A DNA stretch of 64,000 nucleotides. Origin: Steromphala cineraria. Lineage: Eukaryota > Mollusca > Gastropoda > Trochida > Trochidae. Under the pieces are notes generated by a model, which did not search any database, was not told the DNA's origin, and saw nothing but the letters and a program-made list of their open reading frames with translations. The stretch covers positions 66,224,239-66,288,238 of the forward strand of contig OU744723.1 in the NCBI GenBank assembly GCA_916613615.1, read 5' to 3'. Positions 33,590 to 44,570 of this stretch are shown one piece after another (positions within the stretch are counted from its first letter, which is position 1; the number at the start of each line of letters is the position of its first letter). The position numbers and the translations under genes were made by a program.

Positions 33590-33814
33590 ATTTAAATATC
33601 TAAAATATTTAGATTTTAATAAGCCTTGTCGCTGATTGGTTGGCGTGTCTCTCACTCTTTACTCAGGGGAGCGTCCCCCAAGGGGGAGCGCCTGAGTAGA
33701 GAGGTGATTGACGCTGATTGGTTGGTGAGCTCTGGCCGCTCCGCTGGTCTGGGATTATTGTGCGCTTGTGTGCTTGGCTCCCCTCGCGCTTGTGTCTCTC
33801 ACTCTTAACTCAGC

Positions 33815-34290
33815 TGTTGGTCCGTCTGGCGAGTGACGGACGGGAGTGACTGATCCGTCCTCCGTCTTAGTACGCGTTTGATTCGCTCCGCTATGACTTG
33901 GTTCGTCTGGCGAATGACGGACGGGAGTGACTGGTCCGTCCTCCGTCTTGGTACACGGTTGGCTTCGCCTCGCTCCAATTGTGCCGTCTGGGGAGCGACG
34001 GACATGAGTGACTGGTCCGTCCTCCGTCTTGGTACGCGTTGCTTCGGTTCGCTCCGCCTTGGTCCGTCTGGCGAGTGACGGACGGGAGTGACTGATCCGT
34101 CCTCCGTCTTAGTACGCGTTTGCTTCGCTCCGCTATGACTTGGTTCGTCTGGCGAGTGACTGACGGGAGTGACTGGTCCGTCCTCCGTCTTGGTACGCGG
34201 TTGGCTTCGCCTCGCTCCAATTGTACCGTCTGGGGAGCGACGGACGTGACAGACTGGTCCGTCCTCCGTCTTGGTACGCGTTGCATACCA
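33815..34290 (+). repeat. 81-bp minisatellite, cluster 6
   Basis: Five to six units. Some have a variant tail CGCCTCGCTCCAATTGTACC and GGGGAGCGACGGACGTGA. Ends CATACCAAGACGACCATGTA, the left half of the empty site. Confidence 0.85.
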
Positions 34291-34534
34291 AGACGACCAT
34301 GTATGTATTTAAATATCTAAAATATTTAGATTTTAATAAGCCTTGTCGCTGATTGGTTGGCGTGTCTCTCACTCTTTACTCAGGGGAGCGTCCCCCAAGG
34401 GGGAGCGCCTGAGTCGAGAGGTGATTGACACTGATTGGTTGGTGAGCTCTGGCCGCTCCGCTGGTCTGGGATTATTGTGCACTTGTGTGCTTGGCTCCCC
34501 TTGCGCTTGTGTCTCTCACTCTTAACTCAGCTGT

Positions 34535-35115
34535 TGGTCCGTCTGGCGAGTGACGGACGGGAGTGACTGATCCGTCCTCTGTCTTAGTACGCGTTTGCTT
34601 CGCTCCGCTATGACTTGGTTCGTCTGGCGAGTGACGGACGGGAGTGACTGGTCCGTCCTCTGTCTTGGTACGCGGTTGGCTTCGCCTCGCTCCAATTGTA
34701 CCGTCTGGGGAGCGACGGACGTGAGTGACTGGTCCGTCCTCCGTCTTGGTACGCGTTGGTTCGCTTTGCTCCGCCTTGGTCCGTCTGGCGAACGACGGAC
34801 GGGAGTGACTGGTCCGTCCTCCGTCTTGGTACGCGTTTGCTTCGCTCCGCTCTGCCTTGGTTCGTCTGGCGAGTGACGGACGGGAGTGACTGGTCCGTCC
34901 TCCGTGATGGTACGCGGTTGGCTTCGCCTCGCTCCAATTGTACCGTCTGGGGAGCGACGGACGTGAGTGACTGGTCCGTCCTCCGTCTTGGTACACGTTG
35001 CTTCGCTTCACTCCGCCGGTCCGTCTCGAGTGTCGGACGTGGGTGACTGGTCCGTCTTCCGTCTGGGTACGCGGTTACTCCGCTTCGCTCCGTCTTGGTC
35101 CGTCTGGTGAATGAA
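34535..35115 (+). repeat. 81-bp minisatellite, cluster 7
   Basis: About seven units, with the same alternation of two unit variants as cluster 6. Frames on both strands stay open by periodicity. Confidence 0.85.
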
Positions 35116-35394
35116 GGGTCAACCTTGTTGGCGCTCTCACTCTCCGTGTCCACCTTGGAATTGAGGTATGTATTTAAATATCTAAAATATTTAGATTTTA
35201 ATAAGCCTTGTCGCTGATTGGTTGGCGTGTCTCTCACTCTTTACTCAGGGGAGCGTCCCCCAAGGGGGAGCGCCTGAGTAGAGAGGTGATTGACGCTGAT
35301 TGGTTGGTGAGCTCTGGCCGCTCCGCTGGTCTGGGATTATTGTGCGCTTGTGTGCTTGGCTCCCCTCGCGCTTGTGTCTCTCACTCTCAACTCA

Positions 35395-35725
35395 GGGGAG
35401 CGCCTGAGTGGAGAGCTGATTGACACGTGTCGCTTGGTAGTTTGTTTTTTTCACTGTCTGCCTTCCCTACGGGTCTTTAATCCTTCTGGGTTAAATACTG
35501 TGCTTGGAAGGTGTTCTGTTGACACAGCGGCTGTGTGCATTGTTTTTACAGGGAGATTCTTATGCATTGCCATTGTACTTTTACCTGTATGATTAGTCTC
35601 TCTTAACCCTAGTTGAGGCTGGCTCATGTGTATGTATGTTTTATTTGTTTCATATGTATATGTATTTATGAGGTGAGACTGAAAAATTACCTGTCTGTCT
35701 GTTTGCAGTGGCAGGGACGGTCCGT
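35395..35725. other. No gene seen
   Basis: Non-coding segment between two hairpin blocks in the third higher-order unit. It has CTGTCTGTCTG near 35691 but nothing else recognisable. Confidence 0.4.
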
Positions 35726-36420
35726 CACTCGGGTCCGTCGTTGGATGGGGCAAGCGCCACACGCTTCGCGCGTAGCGGTGCGCTTCCCTGGCATCTGCTA
35801 TCGAGTAGGCGCTTACTTGGACGTGTGCTTGTGCGCTTGGGCAGCCCCTCGCGCTCGTGTCTCTCGCTCTCAACTCAGGGGAGCTTCCCTCCATGGGAAG
35901 CGCCTGAGGGAGGAGGGGACTGATGCGTGTCGCTTGGTAGTGCACTTGACGCTCAGGTTCTCGGATTTGGCAAGCGTCATACGCTTCGCGCGTCGCTGTG
36001 CGCTTCCCTACCGTCTACTATCTAGTAGGCGCTTGATTGGACGTGCGCTTGTGCGCCCCCTGGCGCTCGTGTCTCTCGCTCTGAACTCAGGGGAGCTTCC
36101 CTCTAGGGGTAACGCCTGAGCGGGGAGGGGACTGACGCGTGTCGCTTGGGAGTGCGCTGGACGCTCGGATTCACGGATTGGGGTAGCGCCACACGCTTCG
36201 GGCGGGGCTGTGCGCTTCCTAGCGTCTACTATCGAGTAGGCGCTTCCTTGGACGTGCACTTGGTGTTCTGGCGGCCCCTCGAGCTCGTGTCTCTCTTGCT
36301 TAACTCAGGGGAGCTTCCCTCTAGGGGGAGCGGCTGAGTGGAGAGGAGATTGACGCGTGTCGCATGGTGGTGCGCTTGACGCCCAGGATCACGGGATAGG
36401 AGGTGAGGCGCGCCAGGCGC
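35726..36420 (+). repeat. Tandem array of ~215-bp units, each with a GC hairpin
   Basis: Three diverged units. Each contains GCGCCACACGCTTCG or a variant, TCTACTATCGAGTAGGCGCTT, GCGCTCGTGTCTCTCGCTCT, and a hairpin AACTCAGGGGAGCTTCCCTC / GGGAAGCGCCTGAG (near 35873, 36085, 36303). The stem sequences change but stay complementary in most units. Confidence 0.7.
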
Positions 36421-36747
36421 TCTCACTCTCCGTGTCCACCTTGGAATTGAGGTATGTATTTAAATATCTAAAATATTTAGATTTTAATAAGCCTTGTCGC
36501 TGATTGGTTGGCGTGTCTCTCACTCTTTACTCAGGGGAGCGTCCCCCAAGGGGGAGCGCCTGAGTAGAGAGGTGATTGACGCTGATTGGTTGGTGAGCTC
36601 TGGCCGCTCCGCTGGTCTGGGATTATTGTGCGCTTGTGTGCTTGGCTCCCCTCGCGCTTGTGTCTCTCACTCTTTACTCAGGGGAGCGCCTGAGTGGAGA
36701 GCTGATTGACGCGTGTCGCTTGGTAGTTTGTTTTTTTGTGTGCAGGG

Positions 36748-36850
36748 TGTCCGGGTAGGACAAGGTTGTCTCCAGTTTGGTTCACTGGTTCTAAACGATC
36801 TAGAAGTTACATTAGCTTCACATTCATGGGATGGGTTACAACTTTAACCC
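36748..36850 (+). pseudogene. Possible LINE reverse-transcriptase scrap
   Basis: One frame reads VRVGQGCLQFGSLVLNDLEV, which resembles the G-V-R-Q-G-C...L-F...N-D-L-E block before RT motif C. There is nothing on either side in frame, and a stop follows about 14 codons later. Weak. Confidence 0.25.
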
Positions 36851-36984
36851 GATGTCTTTTGGTGACACAACAAGACTATTAAGTAATTTTATTATCGGAG
36901 GTAATTGTTTTGGGGATGTTGATTATTATCCATTTCTTAGGATAACTATACAAGAGGTGTATACAATTTACCCCTACTTAGGGC
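36851..36984. other. No gene seen
   Basis: A+T-rich insert between the RT scrap and the DIRS fragment. Confidence 0.4.
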
Positions 36985-37685
36985 TCACTTCAGCTCAGGT
37001 CCTCCTGAGACCTCTTCAGGGGTTCCTAACCCTGAAGTGTGCAGACACGCTTTCCCGCTCCCCCAGCGGCTCGTCCCTCACCAAGCCTGGTGGAGGGTGG
37101 AAGCAACGTTTCTCAGGTGTTCCACTCAGACCTCCCGCGGCGACTGCACATCTCTTCGTGGACGCTTCCACGCAGGGTTGGGGGGAGCCCACCTGGGAAC
37201 GGAACAGACGGCGGGGCTCTGGTCGTTGTCCCAGCGCACGCGGGTCATCAACGAGCTGAAGATGGGGGCGTGCAGGTTGTCAATCTATCACTGGTCCGCT
37301 CTGCTGTGGGGACAAGTGCTACTTGTGCACACGGACAGCTCGATATCGGCTGGGGGGGGTAAACAAGCAGGACAACCGCCGTCCACGGAATGGAAACTCC
37401 TCCCCCAGGCGTTCCAACACATAGACCACACATAGACCTCTTTGGAACCCGGCTGAACCACCAACTGCCGGTCTATGTGTCTCCCGATCCCGGGGCGTGG
37501 GGTAAGACGCTCTGTCGTGCGAATGGGAGGAGATGAACGGCTACGTCCCCCCCCCCCCTCCAATCCCCCATCCCCCCACCCCCAAGCTTCTCACGCTAGT
37601 GGTGACGAAGATCGAGGTGTCACGGTCGATCTTGCTAATCCTAATAGCTCCCTTCTGGCCGTGGTTTCCTCTGCCTAGGGTGTCT
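36985..37685 (+). pseudogene. DIRS RNase H fragment
   Basis: Closely related to 31400-31990: VCRHAFPLPQRLVPHQAWWR (37035-37095), RFSGVPLRPPAATAHLFVDA (37115-37165), STQGWG, and SALLWGQVLLVHTDSSISAG (37295-37355). A linker scrap DLFGTRLNHQLPVYVSPDPG (37437-37495) and a C-rich run (CCCCCCCCCC region ~37550-37580) follow. The RNase H Asp residues are visible (FVDAS, HTDSS) but frames shift and flanking domains are absent. It stops abruptly where the LINE relic begins. Confidence 0.75.
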
Positions 37686-37689
37686 CCAC

Positions 37690-39535
37690 CCGCACTGAGA
37701 GACGTAATTCTATACCTATGTGTGTGACTCTGGAGGATGGTTCGGTGTATGACGTCATTGATGACGTTCTTGAGTAATGGAGGCATGACTACAACGTACT
37801 CTTGAATCTGGTGAAACCAATGTAACTATTGACAATGGACCGATAGGTGGAGGTAACCAGGTGTTGTTTAATGATAAAATTAGTATGTTTGAAGTTAAAA
37901 CAGCTATCGACAACGCAAACAAGGGTAAACCGCCAGGTTGTGACAAGATTCCGATGCAAGTTCTCAAATATGAAGCTATCGCTACAGCGCTACATAACGT
38001 TTTTATGTGTGTTTTAAAACTGGAAAAGTGTCAAATATATGGTCGAAGGGAATCATCAACCCGATCCCGAAGAACTGACCCACTGTCATACCGAGCGATT
38101 ACTCTCACAACTTCAATATAAAAGCTGTGCTGCGCCGTTCTGAATAGAAGGTTGCAGCTATGGACAGAATCAAATGATATTCTTGACGACTCTCAAAACG
38201 GTTTTCGCAAGAAAATATTTACCGTAGACCATGTACAAACTCTCACGTCAATCATAAACATTCGTAAGGCCATTAAAAAGTCAACTTTTGTGGCATTCAT
38301 TGATTTGAAAAAAAGCATACGACTGTATAAATAGAGACATACTCTGGGACAAAATTACTTGGTGGAAAGATGCTAACTACCCTAAAATCCATGTACAAGG
38401 ATGTACAATGCTCTGTCAGAATAAATGGACATCTTACACCGTGGTTTGAGGTAAATCGCGGATTAAAACAAGGTTGCTTGCTGTCCCCTGTGCTATTTAA
38501 CTTGTTCATAAATGATCTCCTCAACATTCTGTTAGATAGTAATATCGGTATTGATGAAGACAATATCAAGATTGCCTCCCTGGCATATGCTGATGATTTA
38601 GAACTCTTCATCTTCAGGTTTTATTAGATATTTTACATTCCTGGTGTTTGAAAAATAAGCTAAAAATCAACGTTGAAAAATCAAAAATTTTACATTTGGA
38701 CGCAGTTTGTTTTAAGGTTGGGTCAGAAATGTTAGATATTGTAAATAGCTATACCTATCTTGGGCTTTATATAACGGAGCATTTAGATTATAAGGCAATG
38801 TCAGGTACAGCAGTTAAAGCTGCTAGCAGGGCACTTGGGTTACTAAAATCTAGGTTTAAGTTACTAGTTGGTATGCATTACGATACATATACCAAGCTGT
38901 ATGATAGTATGGTATGTCTGTTTTAGATTACGGTTCAACTATATGGGGTATATATCGGCTGTTAACGCTGTACAGAATAGAGCTATTAGATTTTTTCTTG
39001 GTCTGGGAAAGTACGCCCCAAATGCTGCTATAAATGGAGATATGGGCTGGGTGCCACCCAGTGTACGACAGTGGACGAGTGTTGCTAGGCAACATTTTTG
39101 TTTTTAAATTGGCAGAGATAAAAGCAGGATTAAATATCAAAAAGTGGAATTTTAGAATAAGGAATATGTTTCACGTTCTTGGTATGTGCTACGTTTCAGA
39201 CCCTGTTTATAGCTTACGTAAGAGAGCCATTTGTACAGAAGTTGAAAATGAATAAATGGACGAGCGCATTTTAAATTGGAAATGTTTTTTAATCAAGGAG
39301 GAAGGTTTCTAATAAATTTAGAACTTATAGGCTTAAACATGAGTTTTACCGTGAATCCTATGTTTTATGTAATATACCAAGATGTTACAGTTCAGCAATG
39401 GCTAAGTTAAAATGTGGTGTAAGCTCCATAAAAATTGAAACTGGGCGGTATGAAAGTGTACATGTGAATGAAAGGATATATTTTAATTGTACAGACTGTG
39501 TCCCAGGACGAATTTCATGTACTGTTTCACTGTGA
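37690..39535 (+). pseudogene. LINE (non-LTR retrotransposon) RT relic
   Basis: RT pieces lie in order along the plus strand in shifting frames. First CVTLEDGSVYDVIDDVL (37720-37775), then KTAIDNANKGKPPGCDKIPM (37900-37957). Next SYRAITLTTS (38087-38116), LDDSQNGFRKK and STFVAFIDLKK (38280-38312, motif A with Asp). Then VNRGLKQGCLLSPVLFNLFI (38452-38511, motif B), LAYADDLELF (38581-38610, motif C, YADD), and KINVEKSKILHLD. After that come YTYLGLYITEHLDYKA and a C-terminal stretch NRAIRFFLGLGKYAPNAAI (38975-39033). Stops and indels separate nearly every motif. No endonuclease part and no clear 3' tail were seen. It differs in sequence from the LINE at 57.8-62.3 kb. Confidence 0.8.
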
Positions 39536-41244
39536 TAGTTATACCGACCTTGTATGTTGTTAATTGTTATTGTTACATTGAGATTTTGTTCAAAGTTTAT
39601 GACACATATTCTGTAATATTATTTTGATATAAATTTTTGGTAATATCAAGCCCATGCTAGTATCGTGAGTCTTTTATGTAATAGCATATTTAATGATATG
39701 TATTGGATAATGTCGGAGAGGTTTCCCGATCCTGTCATTAAAAATGATAGTAACTGATTTTCATCTTACTCGATCCGAGGACAATCAACCACAAAATTAA
39801 AACTTTTAAATTTGATTTGAATTTAAAAGGCTTTGAATGGCCCCTTCACTTATTTTAGAATGAAGTGTGTAGTATTTATAAGTGTGTTCGAGCACGTGCT
39901 TCTTGCATTTTGAAGCTCAAGGCACGAAGTAAATGTTTTTGGCTTGGATTTGGATTTTCAATAAAAAAGGTACTTCAGTCATTCCCGTAACAAGCGGAGC
40001 CAAGACTTTCAGCTTATATATGACGAAAGTTAATTACGTATCACTGTTAGATTATTTTTGGTATTTCTAAACTTATTTTCCTAACAAAACAAAACTTATG
40101 TTAGAACATAAACCTTATATGTATATTTCTTTGTTTTGTTACTTCGAGTGCTAATTAAAGTACAATGTTATTAGGTGATTTAATATTTAGAAGTATTACG
40201 ATTGTATTCCTGCTTGTTTTGATAGATAACTTGATACTTTCATTTCATCTCTATGTCTATGTTGTTAATACAATTTTTTACCATGAATGTGATGAATACT
40301 AGATTCTTATTGGTTCACCTGGCAAATCAAACGTGATCAATTTTGGATTGAACGTTCTGATTTTGAGGCCGCTTCACCGCGCATTGATACGGCCGACAGG
40401 CAATTTCAGAGCTGGCATTCTGCTGTTTACTAAGATTAAAACTTTTAAAAAGTTGTTGAACATGTTTTATTTCCGTGTGTTTACCGGGAATGACCAAATA
40501 ATTTGAGGTAGATAAAGTTTTTTATTCAAAATAAGAAGTTTAAGTGGTCAATCAGCGCCACACGCACCGGGCTTCCTTCGATTACGGCAACAATACAAAT
40601 AGCGTCATTCACGCGAGCGCTTATGACGTCATAACCCTTGACAACGTCATAGTGGTTTTCTGTTAGAATCATTTATTTGATTGATAGGGATGTCTCGGTC
40701 TATATTGTCAACAAGTAATGGAATCTCACGTTTTAAACAGTACGATATTAATAGCTGCGTTTAACAAAGTGAAAAATATATTTGATGAACTCCCAATGAT
40801 AGGTTTACCTTTGCTCACGGCTAAATTTACACAAATAACAAGGAGCAAAACCCTCGGCAAAGACGAGTTCAATTTTGCTGCCGGAAGTGAGGACTTTTTA
40901 CAAAGTGCAATTCGTTATACAAATAGTTTACGATTAAAATCGTCATGGTAGAATGGAGATAAATCTAGTGTGTTTGAAAATCAGAGACATGTTATACTGG
41001 ATTGATAGCGAGTAAATTTAGCTGGGGAGATAGGAGTGTATGCTTGGGGCAGGCATTTTTAATGTTGAACTCTGGCGAATGCTTTCAATGTCAAAATAAA
41101 TGTTTACTGTCGAACACAAATTGCAATTGTTTCGGCAATTGGCAAGCTGCATACCGAACCAAATTTTTAAAAAACATTGAATTTGGAAAGAGAATAAAAG
41201 AAACTTATAAAACTTTAATATAACTTTAATAGGTAATAAAAAGA
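39536..41244. other. No confident gene; two short frames upstream of the Schlafen-like gene
   Basis: Mostly A+T-rich. Frames 40718-40951 (77 codons) and 41002-41223 (73 codons, with CFQCQNKC and CNCF Cys clusters) lie just upstream of the Schlafen-like gene on the same strand. A GT at 40948 could be a donor, but joining it to the AG at 41259-41260 does not keep frame, so I do not include it. A promoter was not recognised. Confidence 0.4.
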
Positions 41245-43650
41245 ATGTTTTCTTTCATAGACCAGACTCTATCATGTGTAATGAACGGCAATAAGGAGGA
41301 CGGTGCTTCAGGAGGAAGGAAGGAGGAGACTAGTACACCAGATCTTCTCCACAACGTCTCAGCAGATATAAATACTGGGGAAATCACACTTGCGAAAGAC
41401 AACAATAAGGAAGACGATGCTTCAGGAGGAAGGAAGGAAGACAGTAGATCAGATCCTCCCCAAAACGCCTCAGCGGAAGGGAAAGACAACAAAATAAAAA
41501 ACCTCAAAAAGTGCAAAAATCAAGTTGACGAGGTCGTCCACTACTGCTATCACTGTGGGAACGTTGTTGTAGCAGGTCCAGATATCTACTGTACGGATTG
41601 TGAAAGGTTGGTGTAGTTTTGATATAATGTAGTTTTCAGTAGAAAGCTTTTTGTGAAACAAAATGTTCTCAAATACCTTCTTTCACCCTCTAAAAGTTTA
41701 ATAACGTAAATTTTTCAAAACGTTAATAAGTCTCATTAATTTTAGATCAATTTCTGTTACTTACAAAGGCCAAATGACGTCATGTTTTTATTCGTGACCT
41801 CCTACTATTGTTATCATGACTAGTTCGCCGTTGTAAACAACCAACCACTTTCACGTTTTGTTCGAAATCCGGGACAAAATGAATTGACAATTGACTGATA
41901 AATTTGGTCAGTATCGTTTTCATTTAGACCCAACACCAGGACAAAGTCTGAATAAAATAGTGTTTTTGTCAAGTATATAAAACAGGTATAAATCATTAAC
42001 CAGTCTACAATTGTAAAGCGTTGACCTCTGGTGTGTGAAAGGACTGATAACAGATCTTCTGTTTCATTCGTTTTGCAAAGGAAACCATTTAACCTAGTCA
42101 GTGAATATGCCTATTAACTGCATACTTAATTTAAAAAAAACATTAGCGCACTTAAATGACTTTACGATGAAGATTAATTATGACTTGTGTTCAAAGCTGT
42201 TAATAACATTTAAAAGACAAACATGAACAAATACCAATGTGACGTAGTTGTTAAAAGTTTACACTTTTGAGACTCTCGGCGAAAACATGAAAATTAGTTT
42301 TGCTAAAATGGTATTTTCTAGCCATATTTAGTCGGGACACATGTCTTTCAATACTTTTATTCTTACGAGAATCAAATTATTTGAATTGGGGATTATATTT
42401 GCGATGAAGAATATATGGACTACTCTTTACCAAATTTGAGTAGCGTGGAAGTTGGCGGTGAACTTTTGTTCTAATGTTTGAGACATATGTTCTTATTAAA
42501 AAAGAGCTTATATTGACAAGTCTGTCCAACCAGAAATGATCACGTGACCTGTCTTTACGAATATGTTTTCTTCATTTTCAGCCTGAAAAAAACTCTTGAT
42601 GACGTAACCAATAAATTTTCCAAAGTGAAGAGATACCAGAATCTTATGCTACTTGGCATCCATGTAGAACACCTGCGTGGGAAAGGGAACAAACGGAAAT
42701 TGAAAAGACAAGAACTGCGTAAGAAAGTTTCTGCTTTGCTGAACACTGGATCGGGACATATTCTCATACATCTAGTTGGGTTCCAGAGGGGCAAAGAATA
42801 TATAGCTGCCTTTCACATCTTTGTGGATGAGACGTTAGATGCTCTTATAAATGACGGACGACAGTTTACTGAAGTATATAAAAAGAAAATACTTTCTGAA
42901 TCTAGTGATTTTTCAAACAATTCAGATTTTGTGGTGCTAACTGTTGAAGAATCCGATAAACTTTTAACATCAGATTTTAAAACAAAGTATGCCACAGATG
43001 TTAACATCAAACAGATCACAGAAGAAGGTTTGAGGCGATTTTTAAGAGACAAAACGACTTTTAAAACGGACCATCATCAATTTGATTTTGAAACGTTAAA
43101 AGAAATACCGGATCCTTCACTTCATGAGAACAGAGAAGTTCAACTGAAAGAACTAGGCGAAAACAAGAAGGGAGATGAATGGTTGGTTAATCATATACTT
43201 GGGAATCTAAAACTGCCACATTATATTAGCGCCTTTTCTAAAGTAAGTACTGGAGGGTCATATGTGGCAGGAGTTGGTGAATGCGATGAGGAAAATGAAT
43301 TTTCTACAAATCCGCTATTCTATAAGCCAGCAATAGTAAAAGATCAAGAGCGATTTAAAACTCTTCTTCAAACTCTTCTTAAGGAGAAATGCCTTGTCTG
43401 TGATTACGAAGGTAACATTGAAGATGTTGATGATTTGGTGAAGACTACCCTCGTTCCTAAGAAAGACGGTCAGCACCCTAGGAACCAGTTCATCATTGTT
43501 GTCTCGGCGAGACCAGTGCGGGGTCTTGTGTTTCATGATTCTGATGGTCCTGTGGCGTATGTAATCTCAGAAAAGAACCAAGACTCTATACTGGACTCTA
43601 TCGAACGCTTACCTTTCAAGAAGTGGTTTGAAAGGATGAGGCCAAACTAG
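41245..43650 (+). CDS. Schlafen-like protein with N-terminal zinc-ribbon-like motif (two exons)
   Basis: Exons 41245-41606 and 42582-43650 join through a 975-bp intron with AAAG/GTTGGT donor and TTTTCAG/CC acceptor. The phase-2 join gives Ser121 and 476 residues in all. Residues 14-42 and 52-80 are a 38-residue-period acidic repeat (NKED-ASGGRKE). C101-x2-C104 and C116-x2-C119 look like a zinc ribbon. Exon 2 resembles the Schlafen core: first lobe KKVSALLNTGSGHILIHLVG (~160-179), second lobe with LHENREVQLKEL (~301-312) and ISAFSKVSTGGSYVAGVGE (~336-354), and a final RGLVFHDSDGPVAYVI strand pair. Schlafen cores are tRNA/rRNA-binding folds, some with nuclease activity, that act in growth control and antiviral defence in vertebrates. 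The active-site Glu pair appears only partly kept (E303; Q308 in place of the second Glu). There is no helicase part, so it is a short form. The assignment rests on remembered family patterns. The start could be Met13 or in an unseen upstream exon. Confidence 0.62.
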
Positions 43651-44325
43651 CTTCAGCCTCGACTAGGAGGCATTTGTTCTGACAGTTTTCAAACATTTTA
43701 AGATACTTGGAAGCAAGTGACATGGACTTTATTCAATGCTTACCTTTCATGAAGTGTGATGAAGTGCGATGTTTGTTACATTTCTTCAAACAGTTTTGAA
43801 ATATTGGAAGAGATAAGGAAGTGACACAAATGCTTACCTTTCAGGAAGTGGTTTGCACAGATAAAGCAGAAGGTCCTGTCGCTTACGTAATCTCAAAGAA
43901 GAACAAAGAGACTGCACTAGATTTCATCGAACGTTTACCTTTCGAGAAGTCGTTTGAAAGAATGAAGCCAAATAAGCTTTGACTAGGAGTACACTAGAAA
44001 TTAAATGACGCGGACTCTACATAAGTCAACTAACATTTCAAGGAGGTGTTTGAAAAGATAAAGCATTTTAAGCTTCATCCTTTACTAGTGCTGATTTGTT
44101 CAGATAGTTTTCAACTATGGGACGAGGCTTGTAGATTACAAGGAAAACTATCATCACAGACAAGTTGACAGATGAAAATGCAGAAGTAATACAATATCCC
44201 CAGTGCGGGGTCTTGTATTAAAACAATCCTGAAGGAATTGTCGCTTATGTAATCTCCGAAAAAAAACAAGAGTCTTTGATTTATTCTATTGGGTGCTTGT
44301 GCTTTGTCAAGTTGTTTGCTGTGGT
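43651..44325 (+). pseudogene. Decaying tandem copies of the Schlafen-like gene's 3' end
   Basis: 43841-43981 repeats the last ~45 codons of the gene plus its 3' flank (GGTCCTGTCGCTTACGTAAT, ATCGAACGTTTACCTTTCGA, GAATGAAGCCAAATAAGCTT, GACTAGGAG). 44197-44310 repeats an overlapping, slightly earlier portion (CCAGTGCGGGGTCTTGTATT, GGAATTGTCGCTTATGTAAT). Shorter scraps lie at 43733-43765 and 44037-44115. All have stops or indels. They look like successive local duplications of the terminal exon rather than separate genes. Confidence 0.75.
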
Positions 44326-44461
44326 GAAACAATCGTAGCATATTTGATGCTAGTTTTCATCCCTCTGACCTTGTGACGAGAGATCCACCATCGCAGTGTC
44401 TATGGTTGTATGAATAGACGACTTATATTGATACAGGTGAGGACCAAAGTCTTTGTAAAAT

Positions 44462-44570
44462 AATGATAATAATAATAATGGCTATTTATTAGGCACAATA
44501 TTATCACACACTAGTGCATGCTTAAAGCGCTACCAACATAATACAGTAATACATCATGTTTTCTGTTGAT
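44462..44570. repeat. Dispersed-repeat-like segment with ATAATAATAATAATGG
   Basis: A short ATA microsatellite is followed by GCTATTTATTAGGCACAATA and GTGCATGCTTAAAGCGCTAC. It resembles dispersed repeats common in marine invertebrates. Boundaries are unclear. Confidence 0.35.

Larger units (their letters stand above)
33593..36745 (+). repeat. Higher-order repeat: palindrome, CCAAT-type and hairpin block plus 81-bp units
   Basis: Four units begin TTTAAATATCTAAAATATTT at about 33591, 34308, 35173 and 36459. Each starts with the 17-bp palindrome ATCTAAAATATTTAGAT. Then come two ATTGG (inverted CCAAT) sites in CTGATTGGTTGG context, and the hairpin CTCAGGGGAGCGTCCCCC / AAGGGGGAGCGCCTGAG. The first two units continue into 81-bp minisatellite, the third into a hairpin tandem array, and the fourth ends near 36745. 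Repeated 60-71-codon frames in each unit are copies of the same non-gene sequence. Confidence 0.85.

Noticed and set aside
34472..35237. 179- and 209-codon minus-strand frames
   Set aside because: Same minisatellite read on the other strand, overlapping in two frames.
40718..41223. Two short frames as 5' exons of the Schlafen-like gene
   Set aside because: Joining the possible donor at 40947 to the acceptor at 41260 does not keep the reading phase, and the second frame has no splice sites I can support.
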